A stretch of 64,000 bases of DNA, taken from positions 20,992,001 through 21,056,000 of the forward strand of contig JAFFJZ010000004.1 of assembly GCA_018340375.1 (NCBI GenBank). The letters are read 5' to 3'. Positions 1 through 12,600 of this stretch are shown here, piece after piece. The position numbers were made by a program, and so were the translations under genes. Under the pieces are notes generated by a model. It was not told where the DNA came from. It saw nothing but the letters and a program-made list of their open reading frames with translations, and ran no database searches. Each line of letters starts with the position of its first letter. The first letter of the stretch is position 1. The DNA comes from Gonatopus flavifemur. Lineage: Eukaryota > Arthropoda > Insecta > Hymenoptera > Dryinidae.

Positions 1-305
1 GGTGCAAAATTTGAAATTAATACAAGGTGAGGAAAATCTAGGGAACATCTTTTTTTCAGATGTCTTGAAGATATATTGAAGATATCCCAAAGATATCTCA
101 AATGAGAGTCTGTACGATCTTGGTTCGATCTTGCAAAAGATCCTTGAAAGATATCTCACAAGACATCTTCAAGTTATGCGATTATGTTGCATAAGAGATC
201 TTTTATATATGCTAAACATAGCTCCACGAAAAAATCTTAAGATATCTCAAGATCCATTCAGATATTTCGCAGATATCTTTAAGATACCTTTTTGTTTGTT
301 GGGTA
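1..305. repeat. GATATCTT-rich dispersed repeat, 3' fragment
   Basis: Dense short palindromic words of the GATATCTT/AAGATATC type. The segment aligns by eye with the end of the larger copy at about 54885-55140, including the shared words gagagtctgtacgat and gattatgttgcataag. A third copy lies at 5887-6895. The family is unnamed here and encodes no protein. The short ORF across it is a by-product of the repeat. Confidence 0.7.
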
Positions 306-498
306 GCGAATCGTTTCATTTTACGCGTGCCAAGATTCCCTTTGTGTCGAATTGAAATTGTGTAGAAAAATATATAGATTGCATTATGGAGATTGTAACA
401 CTCCGAAATCAGTGTACATAATCGGCCTCATGCCGAATGATTTTGTGTTGAGCTGAAATTTTCTTCTCACTAGACTTGGTGGATTTCATTGTTCTTAG

Positions 499-678
499 TT
501 TGAAGAAATGACAGCACGCATATTGGGAACCCACATAAAACAAATCAATCGCACCTTACCCAGTGCATCTATTACCAAGAAATGGAGTGCGGAAATGAAT
601 GAAATTGGTCTAAAAATAGGTGACACAATGATATCCAATGCATCCATCGTAGGGAATTCACTTGAGCCACAGTTCGAG
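499..678 (+). CDS. M13 gene 1, exon a
   Basis: Acceptor ttcttag before 499, donor GTGAGA at 679, phase 0. It encodes [19 protein letters not shown] and onward to PQFE, matching the homologous 180-nt exon at 55762 of gene 2. In M13 proteins this is the helical segment before the catalytic core (consensus around W.D..T...A..K). Confidence 0.85.
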
Positions 679-3600
679 GTGAGACATGGATTAAGGGATA
701 CGACTTCTAGCTTTTGGCTGTATGTGTTTACGAGATTTTGATAATTTTCAGTTCAATACCCATCCAAATAATTATCTCCAGACAATCCTCGAGAATGAGG
801 AGGAAATAGAACAGTATAAGTGAGTATGCCAAGATACTGCTCTCATGGGAACCAATTTTTGGACAAACTTTCAAAAATTACTCATTCAAAGCCGCATTTT
901 TCGTTTGTCAAAGATGGGCCAGGAAATATCCCCAGCGTGTATGAACTCCAGCCCACTTTGGGCCCCTCTGGCTCAGTCTTGAGCCCATGTTGGCGGGATG
1001 GGGCCCACGCTGGGCCAGGTTGAGCCCCATGGTACATACATGCTAGGGATTTTGAATGGTGGAGAAGTAGGAGATTCGCAACGCTGTACTGAATGCATGA
1101 GATAACAATTTTTCTGAAAGTTCCATTAGGAACTCAGCTCTTCACTTTCTGAATTCGGAAAACTGGAATTTTTACTCTTAGAGCCCCATAGTATTAGAAG
1201 AATTATTCTTGAAGGATTCATGAAGAACACAAGCAGTTCAATAAGAATTCTTCATGAATTCTTCTGGGACTGTGGTGATCAGGGCTGTGGAGTCGGAGTC
1301 GGGAGTCGGAGTCGAGGAGTCGTGGAATGATGGATGGAGTCGAAAGGGGAGTCGGAGTCGAATGTTATTTCATGAGAAAGTTAGTTTTCATGAAAGTACG
1401 TTAGAAAAATATTACGAGAACGTCCTGTAGTATATGAAAAGAACGTTTTCAGAACGTGTTTTGCTGCATTAAAAGTGAAAATGCTGTAAAAATATGTGCT
1501 TTTGGAGGTTAAGACTCGCAGAACCTAGGCTACGTTTTTAAAACATTCAGAGAACTTCGTGTGCTCTTTGGAATATATTTTCATTTCTTTGACTCATTTT
1601 TGAAAATACACATATTAAATCTTCTGATCATTCAATTGTAATAAACTCATATTACATTCAGAGAAAAAAAAACTCAAACTAAGAGAATATTGGTCTGACC
1701 GAGTCCGATCCGATATTTTCTTGATTCAAGAAAACTTTCTTCGAAAGAAGAAATTACTCAGTTTGAAACCATACAGTGTGATATAGACAAAGTTTTCTTA
1801 CTCCAAATACACATTTCCTTGAGATAAGAAAAAAAATATATTCTTAGATCAAAAAAATATGTTCTTCTGATTGAACGAATTTTTTTTCTCAGTGTAATAG
1901 ATTCCAACAGTGGTTTCATAATGAACCCTTATGGATCTCAGGTGCATCAGTTGAGAGATGAAATTTGCATGCAAAAGATTTTTTCAATTTTTCTCCAACA
2001 CAAACGAGGAATCCATATGTGAATTTATGGACAATGTATTTCCACACGTTGATTCGAAGTTCAAAGTGTAATGTTTTGAAATAAAATGCATAGAATTCTC
2101 TGTTGACATAAATAAGATAAATCAAGAAATGAGAGTAGGAATTGATGTGTTTGTTTCCATGATCTGTTCGGTAAGAAGGTGCTATAATTCTTCATATCAA
2201 TGGAAATATAAAGGTATGAGAATGGAGGAAGAGAGTCATAGAACATCTCTAAGTGGGAATGTAACGTCCCCGTAAAACTGAGATCATTCAAAGAATTCCC
2301 AGCAAACAATCTTGAATTGAAAAGAATAGAAAAGAATTGAGATTGAAGAATTTGAATTCGATTTTTGAAGTCATAGAATTCATTTTGAAAAAATTCTATT
2401 CTTGTCTATTCTAACATATTCCAAGTGAAATCTCATTCCAAACGTGCTATTCAATTTTAATTTTTCTAATGTCAAATTCAGAATACAACTGCTATGTTGT
2501 GAATGAATATGTTGTTGATGACACTGGTATCGCGATTTTCAATTCTAGGGCAAGACTTCAAAGAAGAATAGCAACTGAATTCCAGACACAGAATTACAAT
2601 CCAAATATTTCTATTTCTTTCTATTCTTTTGATACAAACTTCGAATCGAAAAGAATTCAAAATAGGATTTTCCTATTCTTTTCCAATTCTTTTCCATTCC
2701 AAATTTTTTGCTGGGTTGATTCTTATCAAAATTAAATTTTTCCAATGAGAAATGTACAAATTTCGAATTAGTACATTTCTCATTTCAGACTCAAATTTCC
2801 CGTTTCAGACCCAAATGATTCTAAATAAGTTCGAATCATTTTTCATCAGAGATTTGCACTATCAATCGTTCTGAATGATTTCGTTTCTGCAGGAAGAGCT
2901 AAGGTCGTTGCAGCACTGAAATCCCATATAAGTATACGGCATAGGAGTAGAAAAAGAATTCATATTGAATTCAAATTGAATTCTCTTTGCACTCTTTCTG
3001 AACTGATTTGCTGTGTGGGATTCATCTCTTTTTTTATCAGTATTACAAGTTTGCAATCCAGTCCCCTCCTTTACACTGAGAGAAGTTTTTATTACATGCA
3101 TAATACAAATAGGAATAGCTATAATAAATAGTAAGAAATATCGTGTATGTAGTTGAACTTATTATGCCTTCAAACAAATTCATTACATTATATACACAGA
3201 AAAAAGCATTTTTTTGAATCTAAGAAATTGTTATTTGAATACGTCCGAATGAATATTTCTTTGATACAAACAAATTTGTTACTTGGCAGAAAAATCAAAT
3301 AATACATTTTTTTGATGAAAAAAATTATTCATTTCCGTCAAAGAAATATTTTTTGAACCTATTCAAATAACAATTTGTTAGATCCAAAGAAATAATTTTT
3401 TCTGTGTAGTAAGTAAGTGTGTAATCTATACAATAATCTTCAGTATACATATATCTCATAGGTTTTATTATATGAATCTATTGTTATTTCTATTTTTTTA
3501 TTATGTATTTCCCTCTGCGTATTCTTATATTCCTATGGATGAAACCCTAGCCTAGTTCTGCTTGTGAACTGTGCACCAATACCGCCCATTTAATTTCAAG

Positions 3601-6600
3601 TTTCAAATGAAAGATAAGTCCTTAATTATTACCTAATTATTCAGAAAGCTCCAAACTGCTCGTTTCCAACGAATCTTGCTATCACCCCATGCTAATTTGC
3701 TTAATAGATTTATATTGCACTTATTCTTATTACCAGAACGGAAATCGTTTCGGAGTTGTTTGAGAGTCATTCGCAGATTGTGTTGATTCACTGATGTTAT
3801 CAGAAATGTGACAGATTTACAAACACTCGAGGAAATATGGGGAGTTAATCCTCACTTTAATGGCGGATTCCATCCCCTGGTCGTGGGAGAATTATTTTTC
3901 CATCAAAAATAGGGGATTTTTCCTCCATTTTGAGGAACTATTCTGTTCTTTGGGTGTTGAATCCTTCAAAAAGTAACGGTAAACTCTACCAAATCAGGAT
4001 GTCAAGTTCCCTATTCATGGTGGAATATTTTTGGTTAAATATCCCACATTTATTTTTTACAGTGAATAATGAAAACATTCAGAAACAAAATATTTTCCAT
4101 TTATTGATTCTTGTGTTTATTATATTCTGAAATAATCAAGAAACGTGCTTTTTCATCCACCCTGTTGGTTCTAATTGTTCAATAAGCTGCTGCATATAAA
4201 AACATACAAATTTATGTACCGCATCAGATCAACGGTTCATGAATGAAAGTTTTAGAGGAAATTGTTTGTCGAAAGTTGTTGACGAAGTTTTTTCCTAACA
4301 TTTTGAATATTGATATCTGTCGAACAATGTTAATGGGCGAAATAATTCATGCATACAATTTTGTAATAGAACAATACAATTAGTTACGACTTGGAAGTCT
4401 GTTAATTGTTTGCATTTTAGCCTCGACATATTTAGCGAATCGAACTTGGATAATATATCAATAAATAAAATATTGAAACACAGGTCGAAAAACCTCGATA
4501 ACGAATAACGTCTATCTTATGTCCAAGTTTGGTTCTTTTGACATTTTTATTCATGGGAATAAACACTAGAGCCGGAGTCGGAGTCGGAGTCGGAAATTTT
4601 AAGTGGTCCGGAGTCGGAGTCAGCTGTGTGAAAGCTTCGACTCCGCAGCCCTGGTGGTGATGTGTGGGTACTCTCCCATATTCGAAGATTAGCAAGAACA
4701 ATCGTACGGAAATCTTCAAAATTCCGATAAAGTAATACAACTTGTTCCAGAGTTAGTATCCGTTCTATGCTGATCGAAGCAGCCTATAACAAAAAGGACA
4801 ATGCCGTGAGTGAGTATATTTCTTCATTGAACGAGACAAAAGTTGATTCAAACGCATGTTTCGAATTTGAGAAAAGCCACCGGATACCGATGTTTTTATG
4901 AGGGACTCTTCAAGAGTTCTCATAATTCCAAAACTATTCTTCTAACCAGAACTCATCCCCCTCTCTCGTATTTTTCATTCTTTTTTTTCAGGGTTCACGC
5001 CAGGGGTTCTCGGATATCCATTCTTGCTTCGCGACTGGAAACCTCGGTGAGTATTCATTCCCTGTTACAATGATTTTATCTAGAATTCCAATCGTATTTT
5101 GATACAAAAACGAATTAAAATGAAAATTTTCCTTTGATGTCAGGATGACTGATTTGGACGAGCAGCTCAAGGCGTGAGTGCGAGCTTTTTTAATGAAACA
5201 ACCATACTGTATGGGTATTTTTGTCGAAGTTTGTTCTATCCTTAACGTGATACGAGCGGTGGCATTTGGAGTAGTTTCTGAGAGACAAACCACGCAAAAA
5301 TCTAAGCGTCGATCAAAAATATCTCTCTGTACAGTATTCAGTTGGCTCTTCGATGAACGCTGTACAGAGTGATCGCGTATCCAATCCAAATAGGAATTAC
5401 CAAATGCGCCAAGCTTGGTCAAAGCTTGGAATGATAACCACGTGCCAGGCTCAGTACCCAATATTGGGCCAGAATGCAACACTAAGCGTGGCCTAACGTA
5501 TCATGATACATTTTTTATGAGTTGTGTGGAGCTTGGTTTATGTGACGAAACCGGACCTGATTCTTCATACTTCCCAGATAGCAATTTAACCTTGCTGCAA
5601 TGTTGTCAGGCAAGCTTGTTACAAGGTTGACAGCCTTTTAGTTGACATGCGACAAGGGTACAAGTTCACAAAACCCTGGCCGCAGAGTTGTAGCAACCTT
5701 ACACTGACAACGCTGTCAATAACAAGTCAAAATCAATCGAATGACAAGTCTGACAAGCTTACATGTTATCTGGGTTATTAGAGGAAAGAATTACCTCATA
5801 ATCCTGACAATAATCGATATCAACACCACTCTGCAATAATTATAAGCATGAAGATGCGGTATACGTTCTTAAATGCCCAATCACCGTAAATGTCTTGAAG
5901 ATACATTCAAGATATCTTCACAAAGATATCTTCAGGATGTGTCGTGAGGATATCTTGAAGATAACATTAGAAATGAAATCAAGCTGTCGAATTTGAGATT
6001 ATTACAAGATGTTTTGATCACCCTGAAGTGAGATGTCTTCAGCATACGTCTAAGAGACCTCGTTCAGATATCTTGAAATCATGGAATTAGGATATCTTCC
6101 GCAAGATACTGGAAAGATGCAATGGTTCCATATCTCCATAAAGATATCTTCAAGATGTATCGTGAAGATATCTGTAAGATGAGCCCCAGAAATCAAATGA
6201 AGATACCGGATTTGAGATGGATACGAAAGGTCTTGAGAACATCAGAATTGAGGTATCTTCGAGACACATTTCAAAGTTTTTTTTGAGAAATCTTCAAGTT
6301 ATGAAACAAAGATATCTTACGCAAAATACCTGAAAGATGCTGCAGTTTCAGATCTTTACAAAGATATTTTCAACATGTATCGTGAAGATATCAAGATAGC
6401 TTTGAGAACTCAAATTACGATGCTGAATTTGAGATGGATATCTCCAAAACATTCTACTTGAGATATCTTTGGAAAGCATCTCAAAGATTTCTTTCAGATA
6501 TCTCAAAGTTACGAAGTCGAGATATTTTCCTGAGAAAATTTCGGAGATAATTCTTTTCTGAAATTCGGATTCTGGACGACATTAGATGAAATATTAGATT

Positions 6601-9600
6601 CATTCCTCGAAAATTTCAGACCTTTTCATGACATACATTTTGATGAGTTTTGAGATCTCTTGAAGATATCTTGAACATAACTTTGAGATATCTTGAAGAT
6701 ATCATGAAGATATCCAAAATATGTCCCAGATGAGAGTCTATACGATAATCTCAATTCCATCTTGCGAAAGATTCTTAAAAGATATCTTAAAAGACATCTT
6801 TAAGTTATTCGATTATGTTGCATAAGACATCTTCTATGTATCTTGAAGATAACTCTACGAAAAAATCTTAAAATATCTCAAGATATCTCCTATTAGGAAT
6901 TTCAGATGGGAAAATACCAGGGTCTGACAAGGCATGCCTGATTTCCTATCAGGTTCTCATCAGATTTCGTTACGGTTTTCCATATTTTGCTCGATTTTAT
7001 GGAAATCTTATCCAAACCCTATTTTACCCCTGCGTTACAACCCCATTTGAATCCTATTAGGGAAATCAGATGAGTCCCTTGTAAGGACCTAATAAGATTT
7101 TTCTTATTCACGGTTTCCGGATTCCAACCTGATCAGGACCTTATTAAAAATAGGGAATGCCTGATCGAATTTCTACTAGGGTCTTTTTGTCCATTGAATA
7201 ATCGATGGTTGTATATTGATCCAATATTGTTCCATCATACTTGGCAGCTCAATGTTCAGACGAGCTTGACCCATTTGTAGTTTTGGCATTTCCTATGAAA
7301 CCCGGTATGGATTCTGAAATGATCAAGGGTGGTGTATTGAATCAATATTGGTTCGCGTCGCTTGGCAGCCCAATAGTTTTCCAAGCTCGAACCAGTTGTT
7401 AATATTTGGCATTTCCAACTTGGGAATAGTAATCAATTGAAATCAACCAACGCACACATTTTTGCGTACCCTAGTGAAAATGGAGGATAGAAATGGATAG
7501 GAAAATTCGTATTCGCTTCTATCCATTTTCAACGTCATTTTCTGTACCACTTTTGGACATCGGGCCCGAATAGGGATTTGTTGTATCCACTTTAATGGAT
7601 GAAAATGAATGATAGTTTAATTGGTTTTTCATTTGAATTGAATGTTATTTGAATGTCACTTTATATTCCAATTGTAATAAGATTCCTTTATTTTTTTCAA
7701 TCCCAAAAAATGGATTCAAGTGTACATCTGTTCATTCATTCTGATCTCCAAGAAAATATGAATCTACTCTATCCATTTCAATATATCAAAATGAATTAGA
7801 GTTGATTATGATCTTCAATGAGGATTACCATTCTGAATGTCACTTTATCTTTCGATTGTAATAAGATGCCTTTACCTTATTCAATCCCAAAAATGGATTT
7901 CAATGTACGTCTGTTGATTTATTCTAATCTCCAATAAAATATGAATCCGCTCAATCCATTTCAATACATGAAAATGAAGTGGAATTAATTATAATTTTCA
8001 ATGAGGATTCAATACCATTCTGAATGTCACCTAATCTTGTGATTGTAATGGAATATCTTCATTCTATCCAATCCCAGAAGGCGAATTCAACAAAACATAT
8101 GTGGATTCATTCTGATTATGAATTCAGAGACTGAAATGGATAGGATATGTAAGATGATTGAAACGGATTCAATGTCTATGCCGTAATCAGTATGAAAATG
8201 GATTGAATTATCGCGACTTGAAAATTCATTAGATGTAATAGAAATTATATCCCAAATTTAGCATTGAGAAGGATTAAGAATTCAAATGGATAAAAATGTA
8301 TGAAATTTTTTTACACTTTCATGAATACAATTATATTGGAATGAAATTTGAAATGTATTGGATAGAATTTTCACTTCTCTTGGAATAGACGTCATTGAAA
8401 TAGATTCGAATGGATTCAGGATAGAATTCCAATCCATTGCAATCCATTCCTATTCTCCATTTTCACTAGGGTAATCTATACTGATAAAATTAGTCAAAGT
8501 TCCGCTGCTTGTATTCCTTTCAATATAAAAGTTCATTACAATTCTTTATTGTTACAGGATTACGAATGGAGCTCGTTTCGGAATGATTATTGGACACGAA
8601 TTAGGGCACGCGATAGAATGGAAGTGTAAGTTCTCTGAGGAACAACGTTTCGTAGCCAAAGCATGGTTCTCTTGTCCTTAAATCCCTGGTGTAAAAGTTT
8701 CGCTGAAAAGTACTGGAATTTTCAGAGATCTTCAGTGAAGAAATTCTCAGAGGATTTCAGAGGTGTTCATAATTTCTCAGAGAGTTTCAGTGATTTTCAG
8801 AAAAATTCAGAGTTCTCCCGAGATATTCACAGATATTCCAAAAAATTGTCAGTAAAAAAACATGCCCGATGAGTGAGAGTGTTTCAGAATTTTTCAGAGA
8901 TTTTCAAAGCTTTTCAGTTTGGAAAAATTTTCATAAGTTTTCAGAATATCTCAGGTTTTTTCAGAGTTCTTCAGAGTGTTCCAGTGAAATTCAGAGTTTT
9001 GTAGTGGAATTCAGCGGAATTTTCAGAGAATTTCAGAGGAATTTTTTTCATCAGGGGTGGCTTTCATAGAAGTTCAAAATGCGAAAGACTTTGAAACAAC
9101 TCCAACATTCCGTCTAGGAAAAGTGCTACAGTGGAGATGATCATCTTTTGACCGATCGAAAATTTGTTCATTGAGAACAGGCCAAGGCCAAAAATACAGA
9201 ATATAAAAATTTACAAAAAACCGAACAATCTCACGTGACCAAAATTTATAACAGGAATAAATATAAATGACAGCAAATGATTAAAAACCAGGGACATTAG
9301 GAGTTTTCCTCAATTTCTCAATAAACATCCTGTGTGAAAATTTTTCCGGGCGTCCTGTATTGAATATAGGCCCCGTATGGGCTTATATTGTGTAGAGTAA
9401 TTTCGGGTATTATGGCACATCATAAGCTTGTTTGGAAATAAAATACGTGATTTATGAGATCAGACAGTCAGACAGTCTTCATTGGTGAAATCAGTTCTTT
9501 GAACTTAATAGTAATCAACCATTATAATATTAAGATTAATAACATCGAAACATAGCTTAAATAAATATTTTTTCGAAACTTCAGGAATCTATAAAATTTA

Positions 9601-12600
9601 AACATGGGAGGTCAATATGGCCTAAGGCCGTATTAGCCACAACTGAAATGAGCCATATTGTCCAATTGTAACAAATAAAATAAAAAACTGAAAGAAATAA
9701 ATCTTGCATTACTTTGCGGAACAAAATTCGCAAAAGAAAACATCGGTTTCCACTCCTGAGCAGTCTTCGTGAGCCCATAATTTACAACATAAGCATTGAA
9801 TCCATGGTTCGCCTCTGTTATCCATAGAATAAAGACCCTCACAATACAGACACTTTGCATCAGAAACATTGCTCCTATCAGGACTTTCATCAGAACTGTC
9901 GTCGTACAAAGATTCATTTTCTTCCTCTGAGCTAGACATTTGTACCTCCTTAGATTTGGACTTTGTCTTTTTGCCCTTGCCTTTTCCTTTCTTGGCTTTA
10001 TTCATAGTCTTTTCGATTCGGTCTTGTTTCTTTTTCAATGAGTCTAGCAATTCATTCTTGTACGGGGATGAAGTAAGCAATGTCAACTTCGTAGCCCTTC
10101 TACCTCGGTTAGTAGCTTTCCTAGGAGCTATTTCTGGTATCGGAGATAATTGGAATGGCGTTATAAAGTTATTATCTTTCGAAGTTGATGACTGTGACGA
10201 TGTCGCAACGGGAGCTACATCTTTTTCGAAACTTCCAGGCGGAGCTTTGCTCTGGTTTCTTACAGCCAAGGTAGCATCATTAGCTGTCGCCTTACTCATA
10301 TCAGGTTCATTTATGGAATGTGTTACGTCGAAAGTATCATTTTCTATTGCGGGAATAGACGAAGTAGTTGGTTCTGGTATGATGTTTTCTTGATTGGAGA
10401 TTCTGTATTCGTCGTCATCCATATCAATGGAATCATAATCTTTGAAAACATTCCTGTCTATCGGATATAGACCTGTTGCTCGAAAACCATTGACAGCTAT
10501 CTCGCCGCTTTGAGTGCGTAGATACGCGCGTACAAATACTTCCATCATATCATATTGTGTTAAGGGCCGTGTATTGTTCCTCACCCATGATTTAATTTCA
10601 TCAGAAACATGTTTTTTTAGTGGACCCATAAATGATTTATCTAAAGGTTGTATTTTGTGGCTAGAATGTGGAGGAATCGATAGTGAGTGGACATGATTGT
10701 TTCTTGCGAGATCTATCAATTCAAGGTTTCTGGTGTGACTGGTATGGCCATCTAAAATAAGCAATACTGGAGATTCTTCTGAGGGTTTCACGTGCTGAAT
10801 AAAATGTTGAAACCACTTTGTAAATAAGTTGGTTTGAATCCAACCTGAAGGGTGACATTCATGTATGGCACCAGGAGGTGCACCTTCCATTAAAAGTGGA
10901 TGACTTCTTTTCCTGGGGAATATAATCATGGGTGGAACAAATGAACCTCCAGCGCTCATACTTAACACGCAAGTTATTGAAGACCCCCTTTCAGCTGATG
11001 TTAAACAACCAATTTGCCGTTTTCCTTTTTGACTTAGGACTTGGAGCATTTGGGATGGAACCACACTGATGCCAGTCTCGTCCACGTTATAAATTTTTTC
11101 TGTAGAAAATTTGTAGTTATCTATCAGTTCCTCATAGAGATCAAATAAATGGTTCACACTTTCTTTATTAAACCCCTTAGCTCTAGCAAAAGAAGTTCCT
11201 GTTGGACGGCGAAAAGAAAGTTCTGGATGTCTTTCTGAAAATGACTTAAGCCAATCTTTACCGGCGCTTTTATTTTTTGCCGAAAATGTATGAGTGATAT
11301 TATTTTTTATTGCTAACTGATAGGCTAAACTCATAACATCCTTTCGGACTAAGCCAAATAACTTAGCTTCCATTGTAAAAACGTATTGCACTAATTGTTT
11401 CTCTAGTTCTTGTGGCAATGTTGGTTTTCTTCCCAGCTTCGCACAAGTCGCTTCTTCAGCTGATACATCTACTTTAGCTGCCAAACGTCTTAAAGTTGTT
11501 CGGGGTACTTTGTACAGTTTGGAAGCTTTTAATGAGCCCATTTTCTTATTTCGCACATCTTCGATGGCTTTTTTCATTGACTCCTCGCACCAAGTTTGCC
11601 GTTGTCTTTGTGGAATTGGTTTTCGTGGAGCCATTGCCTTAAAAGAAAAAAAAATTACTTTCAAAAAACATATGTTACAGGCGGCCAACATGGCCTAGTA
11701 GGTCATATTGGCCGCCTACCTAGTGAGCCATATTGACCTCAAGCACGTATTTGATATAAATAAAACTAACCTACAAAGTAGTGAATAATGTGCTTCTAAA
11801 ATATAACCACACTGTAATCTAATAGTTAGCCTATAACACTGTGCACTATTAATACAAAAACAAAAATTATTTGACGAAATAGAATGAGTACAACTTACCA
11901 AAAAATAACATCAAATTCGATAAATTTCAATCGTCGCACGCTCTGGACACACGCACACTCGCTGCGACGCAGGGATCGACTGAGAGGATCGAGGGAAGGG
12001 ACGCGACAATGTGACAGATACGAGCGCCGCTAGTGTTGGTTAGTTTCGGAGAAAATAATGTATGCCATATTGGCCGACTATGCCATAATACCCGAAACTA
12101 CTCTATCCAAAATTAAGATGTCCTAACCTTAGGACCATATGGGGCCAAGCTGCATTTCCATTTGCGTTTTGGAAATCTTAATGCACCCAACTACAGCCTG
12201 CATAGGGCCTTGCCCTTATATTAATTCCTTTTTTGAATATAAACCTACTTTAAAAAGCAAATTTACTGAAATCGTGTTGGTAATTTCGATTTTTTGCGGT
12301 GTATGCCCCCAAAAAAATATTCCACTCATGATTACTGTGTTCACATTATCGGTGACCAACGTCAGAAAATCGGAGAAAACATCACTGTAGGGTTAATTCC
12401 AAGACTGAATGAGGTTGTTTTGTTTTTTGCTACAGTCCGATAATATATGAACGAAGTAATGTTGGGTGGAATACCCGAATAGAAATTGGAATCGGCTCAT
12501 TCCAGGCCCTGTCTGGACTCAAGTCGAATTGGTCTGGGTACAGATAGGGCCTTGGATAGCCCAATTTTCAATCGAGGAAGTTTGCTCCTTGCAATATTCC

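Larger units (their letters stand above)
1280..4653. mobile_element. Non-autonomous hAT-type element, 3.4 kb
   Basis: The ends begin CAGGGCTGTGGAGTCGGAG and finish with its inverted form CTCCGCAGCCCTG. Both sides carry the identical 8-bp direct repeat GTGGTGAT (1272-1279 and 4654-4661), the length typical of hAT transposition. Subterminal GGAGTC arrays occur at both ends. No hAT transposase ORF was found inside. It contains two younger MITEs (2298-2715 and 3195-3406) and fills most of the gene 1 intron between exons b and c. Confidence 0.88.

Noticed and set aside
735..751. Alternative acceptor for gene 1 exon b at 734
   Set aside because: The phase is wrong; the aattttcag acceptor at 751 keeps the frame and matches gene 2.
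8720..9050. CRISPR-like array
   Set aside because: Eukaryotic intronic minisatellite with irregular short units and no unique spacers.
8663..9069. Two overlapping ORFs rich in F, S and E after exon f
   Set aside because: They translate the TTCAGAG minisatellite and have no start or splice context linking them to the M13 gene.
9869..10393. 174-codon plus-strand ORF
   Set aside because: It is the antisense shadow of the Tigger transposase.
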